From the NCBI RefSeq assembly GCF_025449215.1, contig NZ_CP104900.1, positions 3,720,001 through 3,784,000 of the forward strand: DNA of 64,000 nt, in the 5' to 3' direction. The stretch is from Shewanella seohaensis (GTDB lineage Bacteria; Pseudomonadota; Gammaproteobacteria; Enterobacterales; Shewanellaceae). How positions within the stretch are numbered: position 1 is the first letter of the stretch; the number at the start of each line of letters is the position of its first letter. The notes beneath the pieces are model-generated. The model was not told where the DNA came from, searched no databases, and saw only the letters and a program-made list of their open reading frames with translations. This document shows positions 46,394-56,573 of this stretch, piece after piece. Position numbers and translations under genes: made by a program.

Positions 46394-46402
46394 CACTAGC
46401 GT

Positions 46403-46478
46403 CTCTTCATAGCTCAACAGGATAGAGCAGCCGCCTCCTAAGCGGCCGATCGGGGTTCGAGTCCCTGTGGAGAGACCA
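46403..46478 (+). tRNA. tRNA-Arg (anticodon CCU)
   Basis: A 76-base cloverleaf with encoded CCA can be folded. The acceptor is 46403-46409 with 46468-46474, the D stem GCTC/GAGC, the anticodon stem GCCGC/GCGGC with loop CTCCTAA (anticodon CCT at 46437-46439), and the T arm CGGGG-TTCGAGT-CCCTG. It reads the rare AGG codon. The first pair is C-G, and the two bases before it could also pair with the discriminator and first C of CCA. No integrase or attachment site is seen next to it. Confidence 0.93.
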
Positions 46479-46599
46479 GATAGTGTAAAGTTAGAGTTAG
46501 ATTTAACGGCTTCATTTCCTAATTTTTCTCAAAAAAGTATACTTACCTCGCGTAACCCACTCATCCTGAATAATCCGTAATATACCGAGGACAGCTTTT

Positions 46600-47078
46600 T
46601 TGGCTCATACCTATATACCTTTAGATACCTATCGCCGAAAGTGGATTTTTAACCATAAAGACTTGCCTGTGAGCGATGATGACAAGACTGGCATTCTGCC
46701 GCTGACAGACAAAAGCGCCATGCTGGTTTGGAATCAGTGGATTAGCAATAAAAGTAGCCGCGCCGAACAGTTTACTAAAGGGGATTGGGCCGCTAAAGCC
46801 AACGCATGGGTCAAAACGGATCATTGGCAGAGTGCGTGGGACAGTGAAGATAATAGCCTACCCGAGATGTTAGCCGAGTTTATCCAGTGGCCAGACGATA
46901 CTCAGGTCTATTTTTGCTACGAAAAATATCAAGTGATTGAGACTCGTTGGGATGTCTTTGTCCGCAACTGGAAGTGCTTTCTGTTTTTCGATGATGGCCC
47001 AATTCTGATCTCCCTAAACAAAAACAAGCGGTGATGTTTGAACAAAATGGCCAATACAAATTAGGTGTTCGTGGCTAA
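46600..47078 (+). pseudogene. DUF2947-like conserved protein, C-terminus broken by a -1 frameshift
   Basis: Unknown function. Acidic and Trp-rich small soluble protein (TYIPLDTYRRKWIFNHKDLP, NAWVKTDHWQSAWDSEDNSL, then WDVFVRNWKCFLFFDDGPIL), which I recognise as the DUF2947 type from gammaproteobacteria. The frame stops at 47034 in LNKNKR. One extra C in the CCC at 47012-47014 would continue it as SPKQKQAVMFEQNGQYKLGV to a stop at 47078 (159 aa), which looks like the real end. The start is TTG 46600 with GAGG nine bases upstream; no ATG alternative is well placed. Confidence 0.72.
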
Positions 47079-47181
47079 CCAGGTCTGCCAATAAGTCGAA
47101 TGGCTCCAACCATTAATTCCGACCTTTTGCTTTCTTAAGCTGCCCCTCAAAAGAAAGCAGCACAACTTGATTTACCTCCTA

Positions 47182-47212
47182 AGCGATAGCTTGCACAGAT
47201 TAGGCTATCGCT
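47182..47212 (+). other. Hairpin between the DUF2947 and chalcone-isomerase-like genes
   Basis: A 9-bp perfect stem AGCGATAGC/GCTATCGCT with a 13-base loop is followed by CCTCTTT. A second 9-bp stem (TGCTTTCTT/AAGAAAGCA, 47128-47159) lies just upstream. Either could end the upstream transcript, but neither has a clean T-run. Confidence 0.4.
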
Positions 47213-47323
47213 CCTCTTTGGTTTCGATTAGTATCGCTTGGCAATCAACAGATTAATCTTCGTTTGAGCCGTTAATCCCATGGATACGCTCAACGACCAT
47301 AACTAAAAAATATGAGGTGTATG

Positions 47324-47884
47324 ATGAAGTTACTCTCAACCCTGACGCTAACTACCGCTTTGCTTTTTCCACTATTCACCCAAGCTATAGAAGTCTCTGG
47401 TGTCCAAGTCGCCGACAGCATCACGCTCGACGCTCAGGCGCTGCAATTGAATGGCGTTGGTGTTCGCAGCAAATTCTTTATGGATTTGTATGTGGGTAGT
47501 CTGTATGTCCCCACCCCGAGCAAAACCATGACCGAGGTGATCAATGCCCCGGTTGCGGCGATTCGCCTCAATATTACGTCAGGAATGATTACGTCCGAGA
47601 AAATGCGTGATGCGATAACCGAAGGTTTTGAGCACGCGACCGCCGATAATACGACCGACATTCAGCCACAAATTGACGCCTTTATGGCGCTATTTAAGGA
47701 TGAAATCAAAGAAGGCGACCAATTCACCTTGGTGGCCAACAAAAGCCGTGGCGTGACCGCCTATAAAAATGGTCAAGAACAAGCCACGATTGAAGGGGAA
47801 ATGTTCCGCCAGGCCTTACTCAAAATTTGGCTAGGGGAAAAACCAGCCCAGAAGAGCCTCAAAGAGGCCATGCTGGGCCAGTAA
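47324..47884 (+). CDS. Periplasmic chalcone-isomerase-like protein
   Basis: Secreted protein of about 186 residues with a signal peptide (KLLSTLTLTTALLFPLFTQA) and the body of the chalcone isomerase-like family (ALQLNGVGVRSKFFMDLYVG then SLYVP). The bacterial family has no proven enzyme activity; it is often called CHI-like or Chalcone_3. I start at ATG 47324 because GAGG lies six bases upstream. It is convergent with and immediately adjacent to the next gene (stop codons touch). Confidence 0.82.
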   Translation: MKLLSTLTLTTALLFPLFTQAIEVSGVQVADSITLDAQALQLNGVGVRSKFFMDLYVGSLYVPTPSKTMTEVINAPVAAIRLNITSGMITSEKMRDAITEGFEHATADNTTDIQPQIDAFMALFKDEIKEGDQFTLVANKSRGVTAYKNGQEQATIEGEMFRQALLKIWLGEKPAQKSLKEAMLGQ

Positions 47885-48832
47885 TTAAAATCGGAACTCG
47901 AGATCCAAGGCGGCAGCGCCTTGGTTATCCATATCGAGCGCCACTTGATGGGTGACTTCCAACTCACCATTGAAGTAGTAACCCGCGTAAAGATTCAGCG
48001 CAATAGCCGGCGTAGCTTGCCAACCGGCACGCAGATAACTCACCCACTCGTTAGTCTCTACCACGGTATCCTTATCGGCGACTAAAAATCGCTCGGTGCG
48101 ACGTGAATTACCAAAGCCAACATTCCATGCAGGGCTCACTTGATAACTCAGCTCCAAACCCGCAGGGCCACTAAATCCCGCTTGGAAGGGGTTAGCTAAC
48201 CGCCAACGATCATTAATCTGCCAACTCACCGCCAGATAAGGCATAGTGCGCACTTCATCGATATCGTTTAAATACGCAACGCCAAAACCGAGCATATTGC
48301 CCGACTCGAAGGCATACATGGCCGAGGCAACTACACCATAACTTTGCGCATGGCTAGCCGATGCGGTATCGGCATAGGCATATTGAAGTTGTGGCGACAA
48401 CATAAAGGACCAATGCTTATCCATCCGGTAGCTAACGGATAGACCCGCGCGGTAACGGTCGATATTTTCCCAGGTTTCACCCGCATCACTAAACAGGCCT
48501 GCTGCGTTATTCGCCCCCGTTAAACGGATATTGCGCCAATCGTAATCAAGCCTATCGTAACCGACACGCATTCCAATTGACCACTGTTTATCTAGGGGAA
48601 TATTGACACTGGCGTTGAGTAATAAGCTGTCCCGCTGCAACTCTGTATCGCCATTGGCAACCGATGCACTCTGGGTACTAATCTGCGATACGCTCAGCTT
48701 AAATGGTTTATATTGCGCTGGTTGACGCGCCTCAGCCGCGGACACGGCATAACTTAAAAAAGGCATTAATCCCAATCCTATATACATTAGGCTGGGCTTT
48801 ATGCTGACTCGAGAATCAAGTGATTTAGTCAC
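47885..48832 (-). CDS. Probable outer-membrane beta-barrel protein (DUF6268-like)
   Basis: About 315 residues. A signal-like segment near residues 15-35 (MYIGLGLMPFLSYAVSAAEA) is followed by alternating aromatic/polar strands, for example QWSIGMRVGYDRLDYDWRNI and HWSFMLSPQLQYAYADTASA, ending with a terminal Phe (LDLEFRF) as in barrel proteins. I start at GTG 48832 with AAGGAG five bases upstream, 33 codons inside the longest frame. Substrate and role are unknown. Confidence 0.72.
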   Translation of the reverse strand: MTKSLDSRVSIKPSLMYIGLGLMPFLSYAVSAAEARQPAQYKPFKLSVSQISTQSASVANGDTELQRDSLLLNASVNIPLDKQWSIGMRVGYDRLDYDWRNIRLTGANNAAGLFSDAGETWENIDRYRAGLSVSYRMDKHWSFMLSPQLQYAYADTASASHAQSYGVVASAMYAFESGNMLGFGVAYLNDIDEVRTMPYLAVSWQINDRWRLANPFQAGFSGPAGLELSYQVSPAWNVGFGNSRRTERFLVADKDTVVETNEWVSYLRAGWQATPAIALNLYAGYYFNGELEVTHQVALDMDNQGAAALDLEFRF

Positions 48833-48944
48833 GCCTGCTCCTTGCGTTACTGTGAGTAATTTGTCGCGAATAATACGCTCGATTTGAAACAAAAGTTCAC
48901 TCTTTTCGAAGAAGATACAAACTGATACCAACCGCTTAACGCCG

Positions 48945-49565
48945 TTACACTCGGTAGGCTTTTAAAAACATCTCGGCACAACCCCGAATATACTGCTCAC
49001 GCTCCCCCAATAAAGGCTCGGTTTCAAGCCCCAACTCTAACCTGAGTTTCAATTCACCAAACAACATCAAACATAAACGTACCGCACAATGATGCGGTTG
49101 TGGAAAGCGATATAACCCAAGCGCCTCTACGGCGATTAAATATTTTGTCAGCATCGCAAGCATATGCTGTGGTCCCGCCTCAAAAAACAATCGTGACACT
49201 TCAGGGTGGCTCTCCGATTGCGCCACACAGGCTTTAAATACGGTAATCGCCTCAGGGCTAACAATCATCTCACCAAATTGCAGAGCAAATTCGGTGAGGG
49301 TGGCTTCGGGTTGACTTGGATCGCTGAGTAAGTCGGCATTTAAGTTGTGGCCAACGCATTTGGATTCAATCGCCGCAACAAACAAATCATCTTTACTGCC
49401 GTAATGGGAGTACACCGTTTGTTTGGACACGCCCGCCTGTTTCGCCACTTCATCCATGCTGGTATGGGGAAACCCCTGGCGGCAAAACAAGTCAATGGCC
49501 GCCACCAGCACTTGCTGTTTCTTTTGTTCACTGCGGCTCATCGGAATATCGGAGGACTGAGTCAT
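48945..49565 (-). CDS. TetR/AcrR-family transcriptional regulator
   Basis: About 206 residues. The N-terminal helix-turn-helix (KQQVLVAAIDLFCRQGFPHT, then SMDEVAKQAGVSKQTVYSHY) is typical, with the aromatic Y-S-H-Y recognition helix end. The C-terminal ligand domain resembles the AefR-like subgroup. It is divergent from an RND pump, and two palindromes in the shared gap (49620-49663) are likely operators, so it probably represses the pump and itself. Confidence 0.9.
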   Translation of the reverse strand: MTQSSDIPMSRSEQKKQQVLVAAIDLFCRQGFPHTSMDEVAKQAGVSKQTVYSHYGSKDDLFVAAIESKCVGHNLNADLLSDPSQPEATLTEFALQFGEMIVSPEAITVFKACVAQSESHPEVSRLFFEAGPQHMLAMLTKYLIAVEALGLYRFPQPHHCAVRLCLMLFGELKLRLELGLETEPLLGEREQYIRGCAEMFLKAYRV

Positions 49566-49619
49566 ATCTTCACTCAAGGTAGCAACATAATTAATTCGTA
49601 TTAGTTAAGCATAAAATAG

Positions 49620-49634
49620 ACTAGACAGTCTAGT
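49620..49634. promoter_or_regulatory. Operator candidate 1 for the TetR regulator
   Basis: ACTAGAC-A-GTCTAGT, a perfect 7-bp palindrome around one base, in the gap between the divergent tetR and pump genes. Confidence 0.7.
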
Positions 49635-49641
49635 TCCGCAC

Positions 49642-49663
49642 AACTAGACTAGCAAGTCTAGTT
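49642..49663. promoter_or_regulatory. Operator candidate 2 for the TetR regulator
   Basis: AACTAGACT-AGCA-AGTCTAGTT, a 9-bp perfect inverted repeat with a four-base spacer. Its arms share ACTAGAC/GTCTAGT with candidate 1, and the centres are 25-26 bases apart. Confidence 0.7.
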
Positions 49664-49702
49664 ACATAAAATTAACTTTAAGCTTACAACGGAAGGATTC
49701 AA

Positions 49703-50824
49703 ATGGATCGAGCTGCCCGACGTTCTTGGCGTGCATTTTACCTTTGCGTGATTGCCGTCTCCACCTTAACGGCCTGTCAAAAGGAAGTGACAGAGCATGC
49801 CAACGCCACCCAATTGCAAACCGTGACGACGGCGCCACTGCGCTTGTCCTCTAGCTATCAGAGTGAGCAAGTATTCACTGGCACGATCCGCGCTGGCAAT
49901 ACCACGGGTGTCGGCTTCGAATTATCGGGTAAGCTCAGTGAGTTAACTGTCGATAGCGGCGCTAAGGTGACGCAAGGGCAAGTATTGGCCAAGCTCGATA
50001 CCCGCTTGCTCGATGCCGAGCATCAGGAAATCCAAGCTAGCCTTGCGCAAACCCAAGCCGATGTTGACCTTGCCACCAGCACCCTCAACCGAAATCTTGA
50101 GCTTAAAAAATCGGGTTATGTCTCAGAACAGTTACTCGACGAGAACCGTACACAACTGGCGAGTCTCGAAGCCGCCAAAAACCGATTATTGGCCTCGCAG
50201 CGAGCAAACCAACTAAAACGCGATAAATCACAGCTACTTGCGCCCTTCGATGGCATCATCAGCCAACGGCAACACAATCTAGGGGAAGTGGTCGCCGCAG
50301 GCAGCCCTGTATTTACCTTAGTCGGCAGTGTGAATACCGAAGCCTATATCGGTGTTCCGGTCGCGGTCGCCCAGCAATTCGTCAATGGGCAGAATGTGAC
50401 AGTGAGCGTGCATAATCAGCAATTTACCGCCAAGATTGCCGGGATCAGTGCCGAGGTAAACCCCATTAGTCGCACTCTTCAGCTAAGGATCAGCCTGCCG
50501 GAACATGCCAATGTGATCAACGGTGAAATCGCCTATTTGCATCAACAACAAACCGTCGAGCAAGCGGGCTATTGGGTGCCTGTATCGGCACTTATCGATG
50601 GGATCCGCGGCCGCTGGAATATCTATGTAACCACGCCGCCGTCACAATCAACAACCGATAGCATTTCAACTCAGATAGAGCGTCGCGATGTCGATATCCT
50701 CTACACCACTCAAGATATGGCCTACATTCAAGGCGCGATTAAGACCGACGAACAGTATGTGACTCAAGGCTTACATAAGTTAGTGGTGGGCCAAGCCGTT
50801 TCTTCCATCGCATCGACGAGGTAA
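49703..50824 (+). CDS. RND efflux periplasmic adaptor (membrane fusion protein)
   Basis: HlyD/AcrA-type adaptor, 373 residues, that bridges the RND pump to an outer-membrane channel. A lipoprotein-like signal (VIAVSTLTAC) is followed by the lipoyl/barrel-sandwich halves (GFELSGKLSELTVDSGAKVT, SQLLAPFDGIISQRQHNLGE), a coiled-coil hairpin (EIQASLAQTQADVDLATSTL) and a beta-barrel. It ends two bases before the permease start. No TolC-like gene is nearby. Confidence 0.93.
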   Translation: MDRAARRSWRAFYLCVIAVSTLTACQKEVTEHANATQLQTVTTAPLRLSSSYQSEQVFTGTIRAGNTTGVGFELSGKLSELTVDSGAKVTQGQVLAKLDTRLLDAEHQEIQASLAQTQADVDLATSTLNRNLELKKSGYVSEQLLDENRTQLASLEAAKNRLLASQRANQLKRDKSQLLAPFDGIISQRQHNLGEVVAAGSPVFTLVGSVNTEAYIGVPVAVAQQFVNGQNVTVSVHNQQFTAKIAGISAEVNPISRTLQLRISLPEHANVINGEIAYLHQQQTVEQAGYWVPVSALIDGIRGRWNIYVTTPPSQSTTDSISTQIERRDVDILYTTQDMAYIQGAIKTDEQYVTQGLHKLVVGQAVSSIASTR

Positions 50825-50826
50825 TC

Positions 50827-53800
50827 ATGATTAAAGCCTTCGTCGAAAATGGTCGCTTAGTCAGCCTAGTGATCGCCCTGCTGCTGGTCGCGGGATTTGG
50901 CGCTATCTCCAGTTTGCCACGCACCGAAGATCCACACATCACCAACCGATTTGCATCTGTCATCACCCCTTATCCCGGCGCCTCCGCCGAGCGGGTCGAG
51001 GCGCTTGTCACCGAAGTATTAGAGAATCAATTACGTCGCCTTGAGGAAATTAAACTTATTCAATCCACCTCAAGACCCGGTATTTCGGTGATCCAGTTGG
51101 AGCTTAAAGATACCGTCACTGACACAGATCCCGTCTGGTCTAGGGCGCGGGATCTATTAGCTGATGCGAGAAACTCCCTCCCCGATGGCATACAAACACC
51201 GACCTTAGACGATCAAGTCGGCTACGCCTACACCGCCATTTTAAGCCTAGTGTGGAACGATAGCAGTCAACCGCGGGTGGATATGCTCAACCGCTACGCC
51301 AAGGAATTACAGAGCAGGCTCAGGCTCTTATCCGGCACCGACTTCGTTAAACTCTACGGCGCGCCCGAGGAGGAAATCCTAGTCCAGCTCGATGGCTATA
51401 AGATGAGCCAATTGCAATTAACGCCGGGAACCATAGCGAAAATCTTAAGCAGCGCCGACAGTAAAATTGCCGCGGGCGAGATTAATAACAATCACTTTCG
51501 CGCCCTCGTCGAAGTCTCGGGTGAGCTCGATTCCCAAAGCCGTATTCGCCAAGTGCCACTCAAAGTGGATGCGCAGGGACAAATTATTCGTTTGGGAGAC
51601 ATCGCCCACATCAGTCGCCAACCTAAAACCCCCGCTGACAGCATCGCCCTCGTCGATGGCGAGCAGGGCGTGTTTGTTGCTGCGCGCATGCTCAACAATA
51701 CCCGCGTCGATATCTGGCAAGGGCAAGTCAAACACTTGGTCGATGAGTTCAATCAGGAGCTGCCGGCCAATATCAAAGTGCAATGGCTGTTTGAGCAGAA
51801 CAGCTACACCAGCGAACGTCTCGGCGGATTGATCGTCAACCTATTACAAGGGTTTGTGATTATTCTGGCGGTCTTACTGCTGACCTTAGGCTTAAGAAAC
51901 GCGATTATCGTTGCCCTGTCACTCCCCCTGACCGCCCTCTTCACTTTGGCCTGTATGAAATACATCGGCCTACCCATTCATCAAATGTCGGTCACAGGCC
52001 TAGTCGTCGCCCTTGGGATCATGGTGGACAATGCTATTGTTATCGTCGATGCCATCGCCCAGCGCCGCCAACAGGGGATGAGTCGCTTAAGCGCGGTAAC
52101 TGAGACCTTACATCACCTCTGGCTGCCCTTGGCCGGGTCAACCATCACCACCATTTTAGCCTTCGCCCCTATCGTGCTGATGCCGGGTGCGGCGGGGAGT
52201 TTGTCGGTGGCATAGCAATGTCGGTGATGTTTGCCCTGCTGGGTTCCTATGTGATTTCCCATACTTTGATCGCGGGCCTTGCGGGACGCTTTAGCCTCGA
52301 AGGTAAACATCCTGTCTGGTATCAACATGGCATCAGTGTGCCTTTAGTAAGTGGTTACTTTCAAGCAAGCCTAAGATTTGCGTTAAATCGCCCACTACTG
52401 AGCGCGACCTTTATCGGGATAATTCCCCTGCTAGGGTTTTATGCTTCCGGCAAAATGACTGAGCAGTTTTTCCCGCCGTCGGATCGGAATATGTTCCAAA
52501 TTGAGCTGTATCTCGCGCCCCATGTCAGCCTCGAAAACACCTTAAACCAAGTGCAGTTGATGGATAAGCAATTGCATCAAATCGAGGGCATCACCCAAGT
52601 CGATTGGGTTGTGGGTGGCAATACCCCTTCGTTTTATTACAACTTGACTCAGCGCCAACAGGGAGCCACCAACTATGCTCAGGCCATGGTGAAAGCCAGT
52701 GACTTTGAGCGCGCCAACGCCCTCATCCCTGAGCTGCAGCAAACCTTAGATAAGGCCTTTCCCGAAGCGCAGGTGTTAGTGCGTAAACTTGAGCAAGGCC
52801 CGCCCTTTAATGCGCCGGTCGAGTTAATGATATTTGGCCCTAACCTTGAAACCTTACGCTCACTCGGCGATGAAGTGCGCAATATCTTAGCCGCCACGCC
52901 CGATGTGCTTCATACCCGCGCGACGTTGAGCGCCGGCGCTCCTAAGGTGTGGTTGCAGGTGAACGAAGATGCGAGTTTGATCAGTGGCTTAACCCTGACT
53001 GATATCGCCAGACAAGTTCAAATGGCGACGACGGGCGTTATCGGCGGCAGTGTGCTCGAACAGACCGAGTCTTTGCCTATTCGAGTCCGTTTGGGCGACA
53101 CCAGCCGCGAGCAAGCCAGTCGCCTCTCAGAAATTCAGCTCGTCACCCCCTCAGGCACAGCCGTGCCTTTGTCTGCGCTGTCCCACAATGAGGTGCAAGT
53201 CAGTCGCGGGGCGATCCCTAGGCGTAATGGCCAACGCGTCAACACGATTGAAGCCTATATCGTCAGCGGCGTATTGCCCGCTCAAGTGTTAAACGATGTG
53301 AAAGATAAAGTCGCGGCGATTTCGCTCCCTGCGGGCTATCGAATAGAAATCGGCGGTGAAAGTGCTAAACGTAATGAGGCGGTAGGTAATCTATTATCCA
53401 ATCTGATTTTGGTCGTCACCCTGCTGCTGGCCACGGTCGTCCTGTCCTTTAACTCCTTTAGGCTTACAGCGATTATTTTACTGAGCGCATTACAGTCGGC
53501 GGGGCTTGGGTTGCTTGCGGTGTATGTGTTTGGTTATCCCTTTGGCTTTCCAGTCATCATCGCCCTACTCGGCCTAATGGGGCTTGCGATCAACGCGGCG
53601 ATTGTGATTTTGGCTGAGCTTGAAGATACCGACAATGCCCGAGCAGGTGATAAAGAGGTGATCATCACCACGGTCAGCAGCTGCGGTCGTCATATCAGTT
53701 CGACCACTATCACCACGGTCGGCGGATTTATTCCGCTGATTATTGCGGGTGGTGGCTTCTGGCCTCCTTTGCCATCGCTATTGCGGGCGGGACCTTACTC

Positions 53801-53917
53801 ACGACGTTGCTGTCACTCGTCTGGGTGCCAACCATGTATCTGTTACTGATGAAAACGCGCCGTACGGCTCCGACACTGGCGTTATCGTCTCAAATCGCAT
53901 CATGCACAAGGTATTGA
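50827..53917 (+). pseudogene. RND efflux permease, broken by two -1 frameshifts
   Basis: Inner-membrane proton-driven efflux pump of the AcrB type. Adding one base at each of two sites gives exactly 1030 residues, the family norm. The first break is in the G4 run at 52194-52197, where LMPGAAG should continue as GEFVGGIAMSVMFALLGS. The second is near 53763-53770, where GGGFWPP should continue FAIAIAGGTLLTT to a stop at 53917. Features seen are PRTEDPHITNRFASVITPYP in the porter region, TM4 GLVVALGIMVDNAIVIVD and later VKDKVAAISLPAGYRIEIGG. The corrected 3' end overlaps the convergent ydcH-like gene by 28 bases. Confidence 0.88.
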
Positions 53918-54135
53918 TATAACTTATCTTTAAGATGGAGTCGTTCTAATTTTAAGGCAACAAAGTGCTCATCATCGGTGGGCACTTTAGTTAATTCAAG
54001 AGCGCGGATTTTATGGTCTAGCTCATGGTAGCGCTCCGCCATAGTGGCAAAAACGGCATTACTCGTTTTAAGCTTTTGAATATGTTCGACAAAATCTGGG
54101 AACTCATAAACCAATGCATGATTTTCGCCTAGCAT
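53890..54135 (-). CDS. YdcH-family (DUF465) small protein
   Basis: Soluble helical protein of 81 residues (MLGENHALVYEFPDFVEHIQ ... LERLHLKDKLYQYLVHD), matching the YdcH/DUF465 family, function unknown. The family's conserved region between HEFPE-like and LKDKL is visible. I start at ATG 54135 with AAGGAG eight bases upstream. It is convergent with the RND permease. Confidence 0.85.
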   Translation of the reverse strand: MLGENHALVYEFPDFVEHIQKLKTSNAVFATMAERYHELDHKIRALELTKVPTDDEHFVALKLERLHLKDKLYQYLVHDAI

Positions 54136-54346
54136 AGTGTCACTCCTTGTTTCTGGTATCAACTCAATCGCAGTAAACCATAGGGATACTTCCGTTTAGT
54201 CCCTCAACGATCGCCTTACGCCACTCTTCCTACCACTCAAATGTATATTCCTATCGACTAAAGTAAAGACTGGTCTACACTGGTATCTGTGAGCGAACTA
54301 TTTATAAATAATAGAAAATCTTAGACCCATATCAAGACCACAACGT

Positions 54347-54372
54347 AAAAGTTCGGTTACATTAGCGTTAAC
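54347..54372 (+). promoter_or_regulatory. Candidate FliA promoter of the chemoreceptor
   Basis: AAAAGTTC, 10 bases, GCGTTAAC, 23 bases before the ATG. The -35 half agrees with the flaA promoter in seven of eight bases; the -10 half is weak and the spacer is one base short. Confidence 0.35.
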
Positions 54373-54394
54373 CTTTACCCTATAGGATCGTACA

Positions 54395-56399
54395 ATGAAC
54401 TATAAAAATTGGCCTATTGCAAAACAGATTGGTGCCCTCGCTTTTATCCTTACCCTGATCATTTTCTGCATACTGAGTACCCTCTCCTACAAATCCGCGT
54501 CAAACGTGCTCGAAGATAAAGGCATCAGTGCCATGAAAGCCGAGATGCACGCCGTCTCCGACATGCTGGAGCTGCAATACGATAGCTTGCTGCAACTAGC
54601 AAGACGCAATGCCGATGTCTTTAAGGAAATGTACCCCGGTCAATTTAGTCGCCCAGATAAAACCGTGAATGTGCTCGGCGTCAGCACACCTGCGTTACTA
54701 CATGAAAAAGAACAAATTAACTCGTCAAAGAGTAAAGTTGACCGCTTTGCCAACCTCACAGGCGGAACCGCCACGGTGTTTGTGCGCGATGGGGATGACT
54801 TTGTCCGGATTGCGACCTCGTTAAAAAAGGCCGATGGTAGCCGAGCCCTCGGTACTTTCCTCGGTAAAACCCATCCCGGTTATCCAACACTTATCAAAGG
54901 TGAAGTTTACGAAGGCTACGCCAAACTCTTCGGTAAAGACTACATGACAGTCTATCGCCCAATTAAAGATGCCCAAGGGCAAGTGATTGGGATCTTATAT
55001 ATCGGCTTTGAAATCACTCAATCACTCACACAGTTACAAGCCGCGGTAAATAAAATCACCCTAGAAGAAACCGGTAGCTTCCTGCTGATGCGCAAAGCCG
55101 ACAATGTGTTGGTCGCCAATCCCAAATTTAATGCGGGCGAGCCAGTAACTGAGTCCATGCTCGATGGATTAACCCTTAGCCAAGCCACACAGGATCAATC
55201 GGAGTTTCGCTACACTAACAGTAAAAACCAACCTATGTTTGCCTACACCCAAACGGTGAATGGGTGGAATTGGATGTTGATTGGCCAAGTGAATGCAAAC
55301 GAGATTAAATGAAGAGAGCCTACTGCTACTCACCATCAACGCCATAGTGGCGGTCACGGGTATTGTGCTTATTACCGTACTGCTATCCTTTGTGCTAATC
55401 CGCTCACTCAAGCCTTTACATGCGCTGCAGCGTCATATGGAAATCCTTGGCACGGGAGACTTTAGTCATCCGCTTCCACCATCGGCCTACGATAGTCAAA
55501 ACGAAGTCGACAAGATCACCACCAGCGTGTCAACCATGTCGTCGGAATTGCGACAATTAATCAGTGCACTGCAAGCCTCGGTGCAAAGCATTGAACAGCA
55601 AGCCTCTAAAGCACAGCGGATTGCTAAGCAAAACGGTGAAGAAGCCCAGGCATTGATGCAACAAACGGATCAAATCGCCACCGCGATTGAAGAAATGTCC
55701 ACCTCCATCCGCGATGTCGCCAACCATGCTCAAGATGGTGCGAACCAGAGCCAACAAGTGGATCTCGCCGCCAAAGAAGGCCAACAGCAACAAACCCAAG
55801 TGGTACAAGATCTGTTGAAACTGAGCCAACAGCTCAGTAGTAGCCATCAGGCCGTCGAAAAAGTCAGCCAAGAGAGTGAGGCCATCAGTAAAGTCACCGA
55901 GGTGATTAACAGCATTGCCGAACAAACCAACCTGCTCGCACTCAACGCGGCCATTGAAGCGGCCCGCGCAGGAGAACAGGGCCGAGGCTTTGCCGTGGTC
56001 GCCGATGAGGTGCGAACCTTAGCCCAGCGGACACAATCCTCCATTTTGGAAATTTCGCAAACCATTGATAAGCTGCAATCTCAAGTGAAAACGACCACCA
56101 GTCAAATGGCGCAGAGCCACCAGCTGGGTATCGCCTCTGCTAATCAAGGGGAAGAAACCGGCAAGCAGCTGGAGGAAATCACCCGCAGAATTGGCGAACT
56201 GGCGATTAGTTCACGCAATATTGCCTCGGCGACTGAGCAGCAAAGCAGCGTTGCCCAAGAGATCACCCATAATCTGCACCAGATAAGCGAACTGGCTAAT
56301 GAAGGTGAGCACAGAGCGGCCGAAACGGTGAACTCGGCGAATGATCTATCCTCCCTCGCCGTCGCGCTTAAACAACAAATCAGCCAATTTAAAGCCTAA
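54395..56399 (+). pseudogene. Methyl-accepting chemotaxis protein with Cache domain, broken by one small frameshift
   Basis: Chemoreceptor. The N-terminal part has TM1 (QIGALAFILTLIIFCILSTL), then a periplasmic Cache_3-Cache_2-like sensor domain to about residue 300 ([18 protein letters not shown]), where the frame stops. The second part, open from about 55310, has TM2 ([16 protein letters not shown]), a HAMP domain and the signalling domain with the hairpin core [20 protein letters not shown]. Removing one A (or adding two) at AAA 55307-55309 joins them into about 667 residues. The join differs from the other breaks in the window, which all need one added base. Confidence 0.88.
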
Positions 56400-56421
56400 G
56401 TCAAACTATTGCTTTGTTAAG

Positions 56422-56449
56422 ATACCGCCCACTTGGGCGGTATTTTTTT
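56422..56449 (+). terminator. Terminator of the chemoreceptor gene
   Basis: A 9-bp perfect stem ATACCGCCC/GGGCGGTAT with a four-base loop is followed by T7, 22 bases beyond the stop codon. Confidence 0.9.
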
Positions 56450-56573
56450 GACTTTCTACTTAAGTTACGTCTATTCAGTTAAGTCGCCATTGCTAAATTC
56501 ATGCAGCAAACTGCAAGGTAAACCTCGCGAAACGCTTATCACGTTGTGAAGCTTCATGTTCGAGCAACCTGCT

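Noticed and set aside
46403..46478. tRNA as an attachment site for an integrated element
   Set aside because: No integrase, no direct repeat of the tRNA end and no foreign-looking genes follow; the downstream genes look like ordinary chromosomal ones.
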